From assembly GCA_031763025.1 (NCBI GenBank), contig JASSKH010000010.1, positions 11,115,427-11,179,426 on the forward strand: a stretch of DNA of 64,000 nucleotides, written 5' to 3'. Of the stretch, positions 26,901 to 38,900 are shown in pieces. This stretch comes from Macrocystis pyrifera (Eukaryota; Sar; Phaeophyceae; Laminariales; Laminariaceae). Position 1 is the stretch's first letter. Each line of letters opens with the position of its first letter. The notes beneath the pieces were generated by a model that ran no database searches, was not told where the DNA came from, and saw only the letters and a program-made list of their open reading frames with translations. Both the position numbers and the translations under genes were made by a program.

Positions 26901-29900
26901 CAAAAAACAACCAGATCCGTGAAAGAGTGCCAACCAGCCATGGAAGCCAGACGTGCAGCAGGGATACAGTTTTTTTTTTTTTTTTTTACTGCTGAAAATG
27001 CGGAAAGACACAATAAGACGGGGTTGATGACCATCAGACGAGCACACTGCTCCGGGCTTACTACGCGGGGAAGCGATTCCAACTACCCCTACAGCAGCAA
27101 CTGCCTACATAGAACCATGTGGCAAGGTAGCCGGGAATGTGATAGCGTGGAGGGCTGCCATTTTGCAACCAGAGCGTGAAAAAAAAACAGGGTGAAAAAC
27201 ACTGCGTGAAACAGCATGAGTGTCAACATCTGCCAAGGTCCATTACGGGGGACCACAGTAAATAGAGCCGAAATATTGTTAGTAAAAATAGCGAAATATA
27301 TAGATTTTGGTCTATACCGTACGTCCTATTTAATATGGTCCCCCGCAATAGCACACGAATCTACCGTACCAAGCCAGGTAGGTGATTCTTGCATCAGACT
27401 GGAATATGAACCAGGGTATTTCGCGCCGAAGGGCCACCAGTCGAGCGATGGGGTGACAGTTGGAATACCCAGGAATTACACTACCCAGAGCGTGAAAAAT
27501 ACTTACCAGGTATCAGACTGCAGGTTGTGTGAATTTCTATGTACCCTTCTTCATACCGCAGCCGCACAGCGATGCTGCACCAGCACCAACATGTACTGCT
27601 GAGTGCCAAGCGCTGCGTCTTCCGGTAATCTGCAAACGGGTGCTAACCGACTTAGAGCTTGCATCAGGTGCATGCATACCAACATGGACGCGAGAATAAC
27701 AAGGAGAGGTCTTAGCACCAACTCGGCTTGGCCCCATGGCAGCATGGTGTTTACCTGGAATACTGTAAGTTGGTCGAACAGGGTGTTCTGCTGGAAGCAC
27801 ACCCCCAATGACCGGCGGACCCCAATCAAGTCGCTGCTCAATCTCTTCCCCCTGCTCAAGCGATTGAAACATCGGGAGGGGTGTGTGGTCATGATCATGC
27901 AGGGCCGTAGTCGTACGACCATAGACCCTCGCACCCCTACACTGCCGGGAAGGAGCATGTCCGGGTTTTCACCGACCAGGTAGGCATTGCTTGCACCAAG
28001 CGCGAAGCACCGTGAGGTGTTCTGCGAGTCACATGAAGGGTGAGCTAGCTGCATCCTACCAAGAGTCGCTTGTGAGGCGGACTTCGACATCTCGCGCGCC
28101 CTTTCTTCTTGCATACGAATGACAGCGTCCGACACATTGGTAGAGGCGGGGTATACTGCTATGTTTGGTTTGGAACTCCACCATTTACACGATTAGCACA
28201 ATCCAAGTTCACCATGACGAGGTTACGAGGGGGACTACAGGCCCATACAGGGGGACCGTGAGTGGCCACCACTACTACCGAACGAGGACCGAAAACACTC
28301 CAGGATTCCAGCGTCGAAAACAGCAGTTGAAACGACCAGGATTCCTCGGTTGTCAAAATACCGGTGAGACAAAATCCACTCCAGCGTCACGGGGGAGTTC
28401 GCCCAAGGCTAGGCAATGCGATCATCAACCCGATCAACCTGCCATGCCTAGCATCGGGAAAGAGGCGCAAATCAGATGCAGTGGTGGCTTCTCGTGGTTC
28501 CGGGCGCATCAAGCTTGGGTTTCAGAATATAGCACGGACACCACGGAATACATTGCTAGCGACAGTCCTTCCAGTCCCCGTCGAAACTCAAGAGCGCCAT
28601 GCAACGGCATTGCGGCGGAGTCGTATGGTTGACGCACGATGATACAACGTCGCCGCGGACGTCGAGAACTTAGCGCCTTCGATGTAAATTCAGTAGTCGC
28701 ATGATGCTCGATAGGACTGACGCCCCCTTCCTCAAACAAAAATCACGCCATTTAATCACGCGTGGTTGGATATAGTCGGGTTTCCTTTAGAGATGAGATG
28801 GGGCCTTCGAGCACGAACATGGCTGTATATAGCGCCTTGGCAACCCACCTCAGGAAAGCGTCTCCCCTCGTGGGAGGCAGCGTGCCGGTGATCATTGAAA
28901 TCGCGGTCGATTTTCCCGCTCCGTTGTGCCCTAGCAGCACGGATATGTGGCCCTCGAAGAGATCAACGTCGAGCCCTTTCACGGCTACCTTGCCGTTGCC
29001 GTACACCTATCATGTAAGTTGCAGCATCAGTAGGAGTTGCAGCATCAGCGGGAGCGAAAAAGAGAACAAACAGGGCAACCATTAGCTGCAACAAAAATGC
29101 GTTGCTAGAAACGTACCCAAACTTGATTCAAGTGCCCCAAGCACCAGATACCGGTATCCTTTGCAAAAAAGTACCGGATTCTTTGTAAACAAACAGCTAC
29201 AGCTTCCGTGGAAAGTCCTTCACCCACTCAAGTCTGAAAAACCAAAAAACACAAATAAATCAGCGGTCAACGCACGAACCCAGCGCCAGCGCCGGCCGCA
29301 CCCAAATTTTGCACAATTGACGTGCCTCTTCAAGTCTATCCTACATGAAACGTTTTTTTTGGGGCGCGACCATCAACTGCACAAAACAAACGCTGATTCT
29401 GTAACGTCACGCTCTATCTATCCTTTGACCCCAACATCGCTTGCTGCTCACTGCCCAACCCAAACGTCCCCATGCCGCCCCTGTCTCACAGCCCAATACA
29501 AACGTTTCCATGCCGCCCCTCTCCGTCTCTTGCCCACAACATCGTGTACCTGGTGCGGTATATCTTAGCACGACCTGTTGACATACCTTGACCAGACCTC
29601 TTGTGCTGACGGTCCTGCCCTCGGCGACTTGCCTTGCTAGCTGTGGCCCAACCGGTTCCACCTTGTCACGGTTGAAGGAAGGCGCAGACAGCGTTCTATT
29701 GGCATTTTGTACCACACACGAGCTAGCGCGAGCACGCTAAACTCTGGCAAAGATGTGGTACCGTGCAGCGACGGCGAGCGTTCTTGGTAACAAAACCGCC
29801 AAGCTTGGGAAGCCAGACTGTGCACGACACCACTGCCTTCGCCTAAAGTTATGCCTGCCGCCGCTACCGCTGGTAGAGCAGTGAATCGCTCCCCGATCAG

Positions 29901-32900
29901 TGCTGCCGCCGTAAAATATATATATATATATATACGTGGACCTTACCGCCACACCCTTCCCGCTCTGGCGAGCGTGATATTTCACCTGAAGACACAAGCT
30001 TTGTTGTTCTCGACACCTAGGGTTAAAAGAGTAAAACCCTACCTTTGCCCCCACTTCCTGGTCATACCGATGCACCCCTGGCAGTCCTGCAGATGACGAT
30101 TTTTCTCGGGAAGCCCTACGCTGCGGCAAAAGTGGGGTGCTCAGGTCACCGTCATTGTCCTCGTCTGCCTCGCGTGCTCCCGCGTCTCTGCTGCTGGACC
30201 TGGAACGGGGTATGTAATGCATCGGACATCGGTCACATCCGGGCAAACGGGGGTCTCGGTCTACTATCAATACTAGTATTGCCTTATGGTGCGCACGTTA
30301 TGGCAGTTTTGTCAACGGCGCGCATATCCGATGAGGGAGATGCCGGTTGAGGTACTTGCTACATTTTTAGGAATATTTTGGGGGTTACCTCAGCCCTGAA
30401 TTCCCCATGATACCATCTCCTCGAAAACATCTCCAGGGGGTGGGCGGGATGGATCTGGTGCGACTCCAATGTCGACAACTCCCAAGCTATATACCAGTAC
30501 CAACCACTGTACCACGCAAAACTTATTCAAGTGGATTCGGAGGTATCTACGCCCATGAACACAACACCAACAAGACACTGGGGAGAACAAACAGTGTTGT
30601 CATGCATGAGCCTCGCATGATACATAGCAGTGAACGCGACAAAACAGCAAGAGCAACACGAAGCGCCGAACGTCAGCAGTGAAACTGCCACACCACCAGC
30701 AGCAAATAACAACAGCTGCTGCTGTTGCACAAGAAAACTGACACTGTTAACAGTAGAGCTCTACTTGTAATGCCTCGTTGTAAAAAGCGTCGCGCGATGC
30801 TGTAATTCTTCGCTGAAGTTTCCACCTTGCGTCGATGTATCTCCCACCTCTACCCAAAATCCTGATTTTCGGTGCAGCCTCGGGCAATGCCGTTTGACGC
30901 TGTTCGGGCGAAAATTGGTGAACAGAGAGCACGCGCTAAAATAGCTTGAAATTTTAACACTCTAGGACAACAAAAGCTTCTTCACCTTTTCGCAGTTTTA
31001 GTTTCGTGTCCGGTCCTCACGCGTAGCCATGCAAGGGGGTCTGAAAGTTCAACACTCTAGGACAACAAAAGCTTCTTCACCTTTTCGCAGTTTTTGTTTC
31101 GTGTCCGGTCCTCACGCGTAGCCATGCAAGGGGGTCCGACACAGGAAAGTGCCATGGGCGTGGCGTACCGAACTCTGAAGGGATGACCTGTTTGAATCGT
31201 CCAGCAAGATGACGATGTGGGTACGAGAGGGACAAGTCAGCCAAGGCGAGCAATGCCCAGTGCTCATGACAACGATACACGATGTCTTGCAACGGCCAGC
31301 AATGCAAAAAATAAGATGTTGCAAGGCAGGTATGCCCCGTGGCTGCATTGTAGGAACGCAAGCCTTGAAAGCGCTACTAATCCTATTTCTCGAGTGACAG
31401 CTCTGTCCGTGATCAGCAGACCTTGCGTGCCCGAATTATTGGCGTTTTATGACCAGCATATATATATATATATATATATATTTATTTATATAAATACTGA
31501 GACTAAAAATCTGTCAACGGTTTCGCAACATGTTGTCCTAACGAAAACGTTGAAAAAGCCCACGCCCAAACAACACAGCACCCAAAATCACATGGCTGCC
31601 AACTGCAATCATGACTGCTCAACCACGCCCCCGTCCGCGCATGTCGTAACCAACTATAATGCAAGCACCGCCTCGTAGCACGAGGCGAAAAACACGCTCC
31701 CTTGCCAAGGTGGAGGCGACTTCAACGACTCTGCGCTAACGTTGCACTTCTATCGCGTAGCACAGTCTTGCACCTGGTCGAGGTACCAAGCTAGGAGGAA
31801 GTACAGCACCGCATCGACGAGCAGCATCAGAACCATGTTCACGTATGGCAGTCGGCCCTCATAGCTCTGGTTCACGTTCGACACCTGAACACCGACAAGG
31901 CCTGCGCACGATCAACGGACGAACACATCAGCGTAGTCGGTACCCACACACAAAGGCGAACACGTTCTGTCACAGGTCTGAATCGAATCCGCCAAATCCA
32001 ACGCTAGAACGTACTCGCAGCACAAGACGGAAACAGCCCGCAATACTAGAAAGTCGGCTTGACAACCACGTCGACGAGCCAAAACTCCTGTAGAGGACCC
32101 GAGCGAGGGTGTGCCGGGACGGGTTGTATTGGGCGGGGTTGACTGATCGCACATCTCTGCAGCGGATGGGGGTCTTGGGTTCGAACCCCGCTAACCCTGC
32201 TCTTAAGCCGAGGGCATGACGTGCGGCTTTCTAGACTGCGGGCGACTTCGCGAGGACACAAGAGCCGGGAAGCGACTGCTACATGCGTAGCAATAGTGCG
32301 ACGCGATCACGCAAACCCAGGAGGCGTTTGCACCGATTTGCGATAAATATTGCGCGGTAGGCACCGCGGGAGGTGAGGGAGGATGGGACGTCCACCGAGT
32401 GCCCAAGGGTCAGAGCATAGCGATAGACAAAAACATAAAATTGCAAAACAACTGGTCGAAGAGTGTGCTGAGACACCACCGTTGGCACTGCTGTCCGATT
32501 TTGGAAAACACCCAACTGGAGTAGTCAACGAGCAAGGAACACACTGACCGTCCGAACGATCCCCGTATTACTCCGAACTTGATCGCCCTATCGATATCGA
32601 ACCATCGGTATAGCTACCTGTGTTCTACTATAAACCCATAGACTACCCGTCCCACTTGCAATTCAGACCGCAAAAGCAACAAAAAACGTTCACGACGCAC
32701 CTCCTTCAAAGGCGGCAAACGTGTCGCTGCCGAGAGCCAGACACGTCGGGCCCAGGAGAGATGCCCACGTCTTGGTGGAAACCTCGGTCTGCGCCTCGCC
32801 ACCAACGTAGTAGTACGGGAAAAAAGCGGCAAAGAAAATAACGCTGCCCAGCGTTGCCGCAGTTTTGGACCTGTTTGCCGTGCGGCCGACACGGACGCGC

Positions 32901-35900
32901 AACGGACAAACTCACCAATATCAGGCCATTGCGACGCGATGGAGCACAGCAAGCACACGAGGGGCAAGCCGATTGTATGGGGGCAACCTTGGAACGACGG
33001 GGAAAAGCGCTGCGAGGACAGTCGATCGCTCTGGTCACACTTGAGGTCATGGCACAGGTCCTGACTGATCGCCGGGATGATCCGTTCATCAACATTTCAC
33101 GAAACAGAGGGAGAATACCAGGCAGCATTTGGGCGTGTCATGTCAGATATCACGCAACAACGCCTCACGTGATACATAAAAAAACGCCTATTACTAGTAG
33201 ATGCGCAGACCCCAATTACCGACTGCCTCAACAACGACTTTTAACGCCAACACCAAAAAGTGCTTTCACCAAACAGCAACGTGGCGCAGGGAAAAATCTC
33301 CACCGAAACACGCGGAAGTGGTCCAGCAATCGACCCATGGCCACAAGCCGCCGGAGATACAGCGGGCGTACCTGGAGAAAAAGGTGGAGATCAAGAAGCA
33401 GAAGGCCATGACGGACAGCGCAACGGCTTCTAGCCACAGGAAAACCAACCACTTGTTGCTGTATCGGAACACTGAAGTCCGCACCACCAGGAGGACAAGG
33501 ACGTTCGTTACTAGCCACTAGTTGCACGCAACGAGCAAAGCGGCATAGAGACAGAGAGTGGTTGGGGGCATTCGAGGGCAGGTGGTAGCGAAGAGGTCAG
33601 CAAAACAGTACCGAAACGGTCCCAGCGCACGCACATGCACCGAAATTTCCACGAATGGAGCACCCTCTATCTGAGCACGAATAAGACGTAACATACTGAT
33701 GATCATAAAAGGTAAAGGGCCAGAGGACAGGCCACGCAAAGAGTCCCGCCAAGCCTTCAGCGTGCAGGCACGATCACGTGATATTGCCAGTGCCTTGTTA
33801 ACGATGCAAATGAGACACCAGGCGCCAACCTCACCATACTTGGGGGTGAAATATATGAAAAAGCGGGCAAGCCACACGCAAACATGAGTCCTTTTTGACC
33901 ATCTGCGGACACCAACTAAGAATCCAGGAATCAATTCCGCTATCGCGAAGCATAAGACGTGCGAGGCTTAGCCAACTTGGTGCGCATGCCTCGAGGGCCG
34001 CAGAACGCAAAACCGTTCACTTACGCTGCAGGTGTTCTGATATGCCATTCAAGCCACTTCTGTAGTAGTCCAGGGCAAGCGTATTGCCTAGAACACTACA
34101 ACACCCCGGACGCGATGCGACCCTCGGCAGGCTACGCAGGGCTGGTAAACAGTGGGCCTTTCTTCCTTGCGTCGGTGGTACCGCACGACGCACATCCTAA
34201 AAATTGCACTGGTAATCTACGCCGAACGAGTACGGTCCGCCACCTGTGCCTGAAACGTGATTAGCCACGAGCCGTGGTAAATGAGGTCCGGCAGCCCCAT
34301 CATTCGCAGCGCTTCCTTCATCCGCCCTTCCTTTTCACTAACCAGCACCCTGGCGAGCCGAGCAAAGGAGAATATCGCACATGGATAAATCGACAACGCT
34401 GCCATCCTCGTGGGGAACACGATTACACATCATTAGTTCAAGCTTCTGGAGAAGCACGCGTAAAACTGTGTAAAAATACAAACTTCTACGTCTAACGAGA
34501 AGCGATAACTGCTGTCCAGCATTTCGTCACGTCCATGGGAATCAGGATCGCCATACCGTGCTTCCCATACTATCAGCTTCACCTCCGTTTGCTCAAGCCG
34601 CAGTAAAGGAACACGGCAGAGAGAGGCCGAACGTATTGCACTCAAATAGTCCCACACATCAGCACCACCGACAATGCCCTCAACACTGTCTCCTTGAATC
34701 CTCTCCACTACAGCATTCACACACTGCAGCTGCCTCATGGCGCACCCGAGAAAGCGCTTGTCGGACACACCAGTACCCTCAAAGTAGGCCCTAAAAATGA
34801 TCTGGCTACGGTTCACGTGGACTGTGCTGCACTACAGCAGGTGGCCATGGCGGACGCATCTTGTTGACTGGCTGGAGGTCACAATACCATGGTCGCACGC
34901 ACGCAACACAGGCGGGCGCTTCGTATTTGTTTCTCTTCGCCGCTGTCGCAAGACTAGGCAAACGGCGCACTGGAATACAACAGTGTCCCAAGTAAAAACA
35001 TAGACGAGCTACGCCATGGTCTGGGCAGCCGACGGATCACAGTTAACTACCTGGTATCAATCGTCATGTTCAGGTGCAGAACTCTCAACGAGCTAGGTAT
35101 GGTACGGCACAGAAAAGCGAGACATGAATCCCTTGGGGAGGGGGATGCATGATCACTTTTACCTGACGGATCTTGAAACGGGGTAGAGGAAGGCGAGCAT
35201 GTAGAAAATTCCAAGGGTGGTAGCGATGATCTGCTGAAATTGATCCGTGCGGTACGCCTGCGCGCACGAACCAATAGCCGAGCGAAGCCAGCCCGCACGA
35301 AAACATTGAATTGATTTACGAAGCATTGTCGAAAATAAGGCAGATCAACGTATGCACGGATACGACAGACGCCACAGCGTGACAGGCTCGGTTCTCAGCA
35401 CGAGTCAATGCCCATGCTGAATCTACTGTTGTACCCGTCCAAACCCGTAGAGTGCGATTGGGCGGCGAATGTCATCGGTGGTCCAGCCGTAATTGGACAA
35501 GATGCGCCCGGTGTTGCCTGCGGTGAAAAATAGCACCGGCAGCCATACAATAGCACCGGCCTGGGGTAGCAGCAGAGGCAAGAACCCTGTGAGCGGCACA
35601 GCAATCCATCACGAGAATGTCCGATCGCCATTCATCCATGGTAACCCTAACCTCATCAACGTCCCAGGAGGACACTGTGTGCGTTGACGCGACGTCAAAA
35701 TTTTGCCCGCTTATAACATGTGCTGCCATTAGGGTGGAGTTACCACGCGAGGAGGCCTCTCTAGCCAACAAATTCTACAGCAAGGCCAGTCTCCAAAGCT
35801 ACAGCGCTTAGGTCGCTGGTACTTTCGGGCGACAGGGGCGATCAGAACACGGCACTCCCGCCCGACCGATGAGGCGCCTCACGCGGTACAGGGCATGGTC

Positions 35901-38900
35901 AGCTCAGGAGGGATACAGGCGGCACTTTTGACGTGCCTGTTCCGGAAAAAGTCCCATGGAAACGTTCAGGTACATCCGCTCTCCCGCCGCTTCGGAGAGG
36001 ATGTATTCGTCCACCGCCTTCTGAATCGAGAGGAAGCCACTGTACGCGTACCCAAACATGTGGGAAGAGCTTGGGGGGCGTTCCAAGGAGGCCGTTGTCT
36101 CCTGCAGACAAAGGACACATTCGACAGTTGTTCACGGCGACAGGAAACAGAAGGGTGGCAATGCTGTGCAGCCAGAAAGTCTCGCAAGGGGGGGACGTTG
36201 GCGTACTACCGTGTCGGGAGTCGGGAGACTTGTCTCATGAACGATTAGGAAAAACATGTTTTGTTTTTTCATTCGATTCAATGACACAACAGCGCTTTTC
36301 GCTTCGCCCACGCCGCCCTCCCGTCTCCGGCATGTCTGTACAGTTTCATGCCACGTTCAATGCCAACAAATATTTTCTGGTTGACCAAACTTCGATGCGT
36401 TCGAACGGTCTCTTTACATCACACGCATCACAGCTCGATACCGACGTGCTACGCCATTCTAACTCCTGACGACCGCGCCTAGCATATTGGTTGCACATTG
36501 GACATCTTATCCATAGGTGACACCGGTGTACACGAACCTAACGGACGGCTCACCAGAGTGGAGGGGAGCTTGTACGTCATTTTACAGCCGCCATACAGGC
36601 ATGTCGCCTGCCATTGCGCCGAATTCGGGAGTTTGGGGTAGGGGGCCGAGGCGCGGGGGGAACGAACGTCACGCCAAGAGCACGGCATCATGAAACTTGT
36701 GCTTCCCAAGCAAGCGCGAGTATACGCGGCGGGCATACGGCACGCGGAACACCTTGGCAACCGCAAGCATCAACCCCTTCTAACCCTGACCCTAACCCCG
36801 AAAAGCGCGGGAAGTTCTAAAGGGGTTACAATTAGACCGCTTGAAGCCGTTCTCTCTCCACCGAGTACAACAGAACATACAGTAGTGTTACACGGTGTCG
36901 AAGGCGAGTGACAGGCTACCTTAACCACATCGCTTAGGCTGTAAAGCAGCAGATAGGTCCGCATTGAATACCCCGCCGGACGTCAAATTATTCTGTGCCG
37001 TGACTTTCGCAAGACGAGTCGTGCGGTAGAGTCTCGTACGCCCTGCACGCAACTGGTGCCTCTGTCGTTGGTGACCAACAGACGAGCAGCACGGCACCCA
37101 TGCACGATTCCCACGAGTACCGGCGTCACGCACCGCAGACAGGACAACTTTTCGAACGTCCGACCTCCGCTGGTATGGTGAGCCTGAATTACTCGGCAGC
37201 GGATTTACTCTACCCCCAAAACACACCGTCAAGCGTACCGGTAGTCCTTACCCGCCATGGTGCGGGCGAAAGCAAAAGCCCCTTATCATTACCGTTACCC
37301 CAACCCTGAGCCTGAGCCTTAGGGGATGCCATCTACGGTAACCTTACTGCCACAATCGGCCGCCCGCATATTGATGTGGGCGTGCCTTCCCACCAGTGCC
37401 GCCCAGGCAAAACACGGCAACACTCAAACGTGTCAAAAAGTGTAGCCCCCAAGCGGACAAAACAGTGCCAGCGTTCCAGCGTCTCGACGAAGTCGAAAAA
37501 ACTGTCGTACGCGCTACCATTTTTCCTCATTGCGGAACGAAAGCCGGCGTCGCCTGCAGGAAAGCGGATAAGCCATAACCCAAATGCGTCGCGCCCGTTG
37601 ACGAAACAGCGCAACTCCCCCCACCTGATCCTCGAACATGGAGACGCCGTACGTGTAGTTGAACCTCAGGGTGTAGTCCCATGTAGCCACCCCACCCTCA
37701 AGCGGCGCCTTGTTGAAAATCACTGCCATGCCCACCTTGCCCCCTTCCCCTGGCCGTAGCCCGCCATTCCATTCCCTAAACTCCTCTTCGTCCTGACGAC
37801 GATCCCGCCCCAACAGCTCTCCGTCCTCTGACAACAGCCTCTCGGATGCGGCAGAAGTTTGCGAGTCATCCGCTGTCGAGTCATAGTCCTCGCCCCGGAC
37901 GTAGTCGATCACTGCCTGTTCTGACGGGAAGACGCGGACCGCGCCAGCCAAGGAGCTGAACGGGCGAGTGCGTACCGGATCGAGGCGCAAGTAAGACCAC
38001 GTGCTGACGGGGGGTAGTGATGGTGTCACAATCGCATGCGAGCACCTTCTGTGAGCCACTCAGCGAACTTCGCACACCGAATGATGCGAAACGTACTCTT
38101 CTAGAACTTGCATCTCATGGGCACCACTAAACACGCGTGCTATCACGGGGGACCATAGTAAATAGGACCAAATATTGTTAGTAAAAATAGCGAAATATAT
38201 AGGTTTTCGTGTGTACCGTAGGTCCTATTAACTATGGACCACCGTAATAGACTATTACGGGGGACCATACTTAACAGGACCAAATATTGTTAGTAAAAAA
38301 TAGGGAAATATATAGGGTTTTGTGTGTACCGTAGGTCCTATTAACTATGGACCACCGTAATAGCTTCTCCACGACGAGCAGAGGCATATCGTCGTGAGGA
38401 GTACGCCGTGCAGACACTCGTACGCTTGCACGGTCGTGGACGGCAACCAGGCCCTGCTTAACCACGATGGGGGCGAGTCACTCTATACAGTAGGTTTGTC
38501 CCCATTCGCCGGATGTCCTGCTGGACGACTTCTGCTCGTAGGGGGCACGCGAGACATACAGGAGCGATTTAACAAACCCAAAAGAAAACGGGTCTACAGT
38601 TGAAGAGGCCTGTTCTGCGAAGTGATCCAACCGTTTCAACAAGATCCAACCATTTCAAACAAGATCCAACCATTTCAACAGCTACTTGGCAACACGTACG
38701 TAACGCGTCGAACAACCCCGCCACGAGTTGGCGGCCCTGTTAGACTCACCTCCTTGGTCCGCCAAGTTCATCAACCAACCACGACCCAAAAGCTTCCGCT
38801 GCCAAACGTTCGGGCCCGGAGCTTCCCTCCTCCCCGCCTACCGTCACATCGTCAGCAGCACCAAGCTCACGCCCCCGTCCCATCTCCACCGTGTCGTCAA

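Larger units (their letters stand above)
25251..29661 (-). other. ABCA exons 15-20: nucleotide-binding domain 1
   Basis: Exons 29587-29661 ([11 protein letters not shown]...ISTRGL-type strand before the ATP site, here VSTRGLVK), 28849-29006 (Walker [10 protein letters not shown]), 27755-27851 (Q-loop, here C-F-Q-Q-N where the family usually has C-P-Q-H-N; the Gln is kept), 26793-26861 ([11 protein letters not shown]), 26097-26232 (ABC signature LSGGQKRK and Walker [11 protein letters not shown]) and 25251-25365 (D-loop GMDPFSRR, H-loop [11 protein letters not shown]). Every catalytic element is present, so ATP binding and hydrolysis at this site are predicted. The intron between exons 19 and 20 splits the Gly after DEPTS, the same position where an intron splits NBD2. 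Confidence 0.95.

Noticed and set aside
32134..32197. Functional tRNA gene
   Set aside because: Only the T-arm/B-box is convincing; the anticodon arm and A-box are missing.
34217..34243. GC donor after TTTCAG in ABCA exon 9
   Set aside because: A normal GT donor three codons later keeps phase and gives the helix its expected length.
35904..35934. GT donor (AAAA|GTGCCG) for ABCA exon 7
   Set aside because: It leaves phase 2 while exon 8 starts in phase 0, and it adds residues that break the family alignment.
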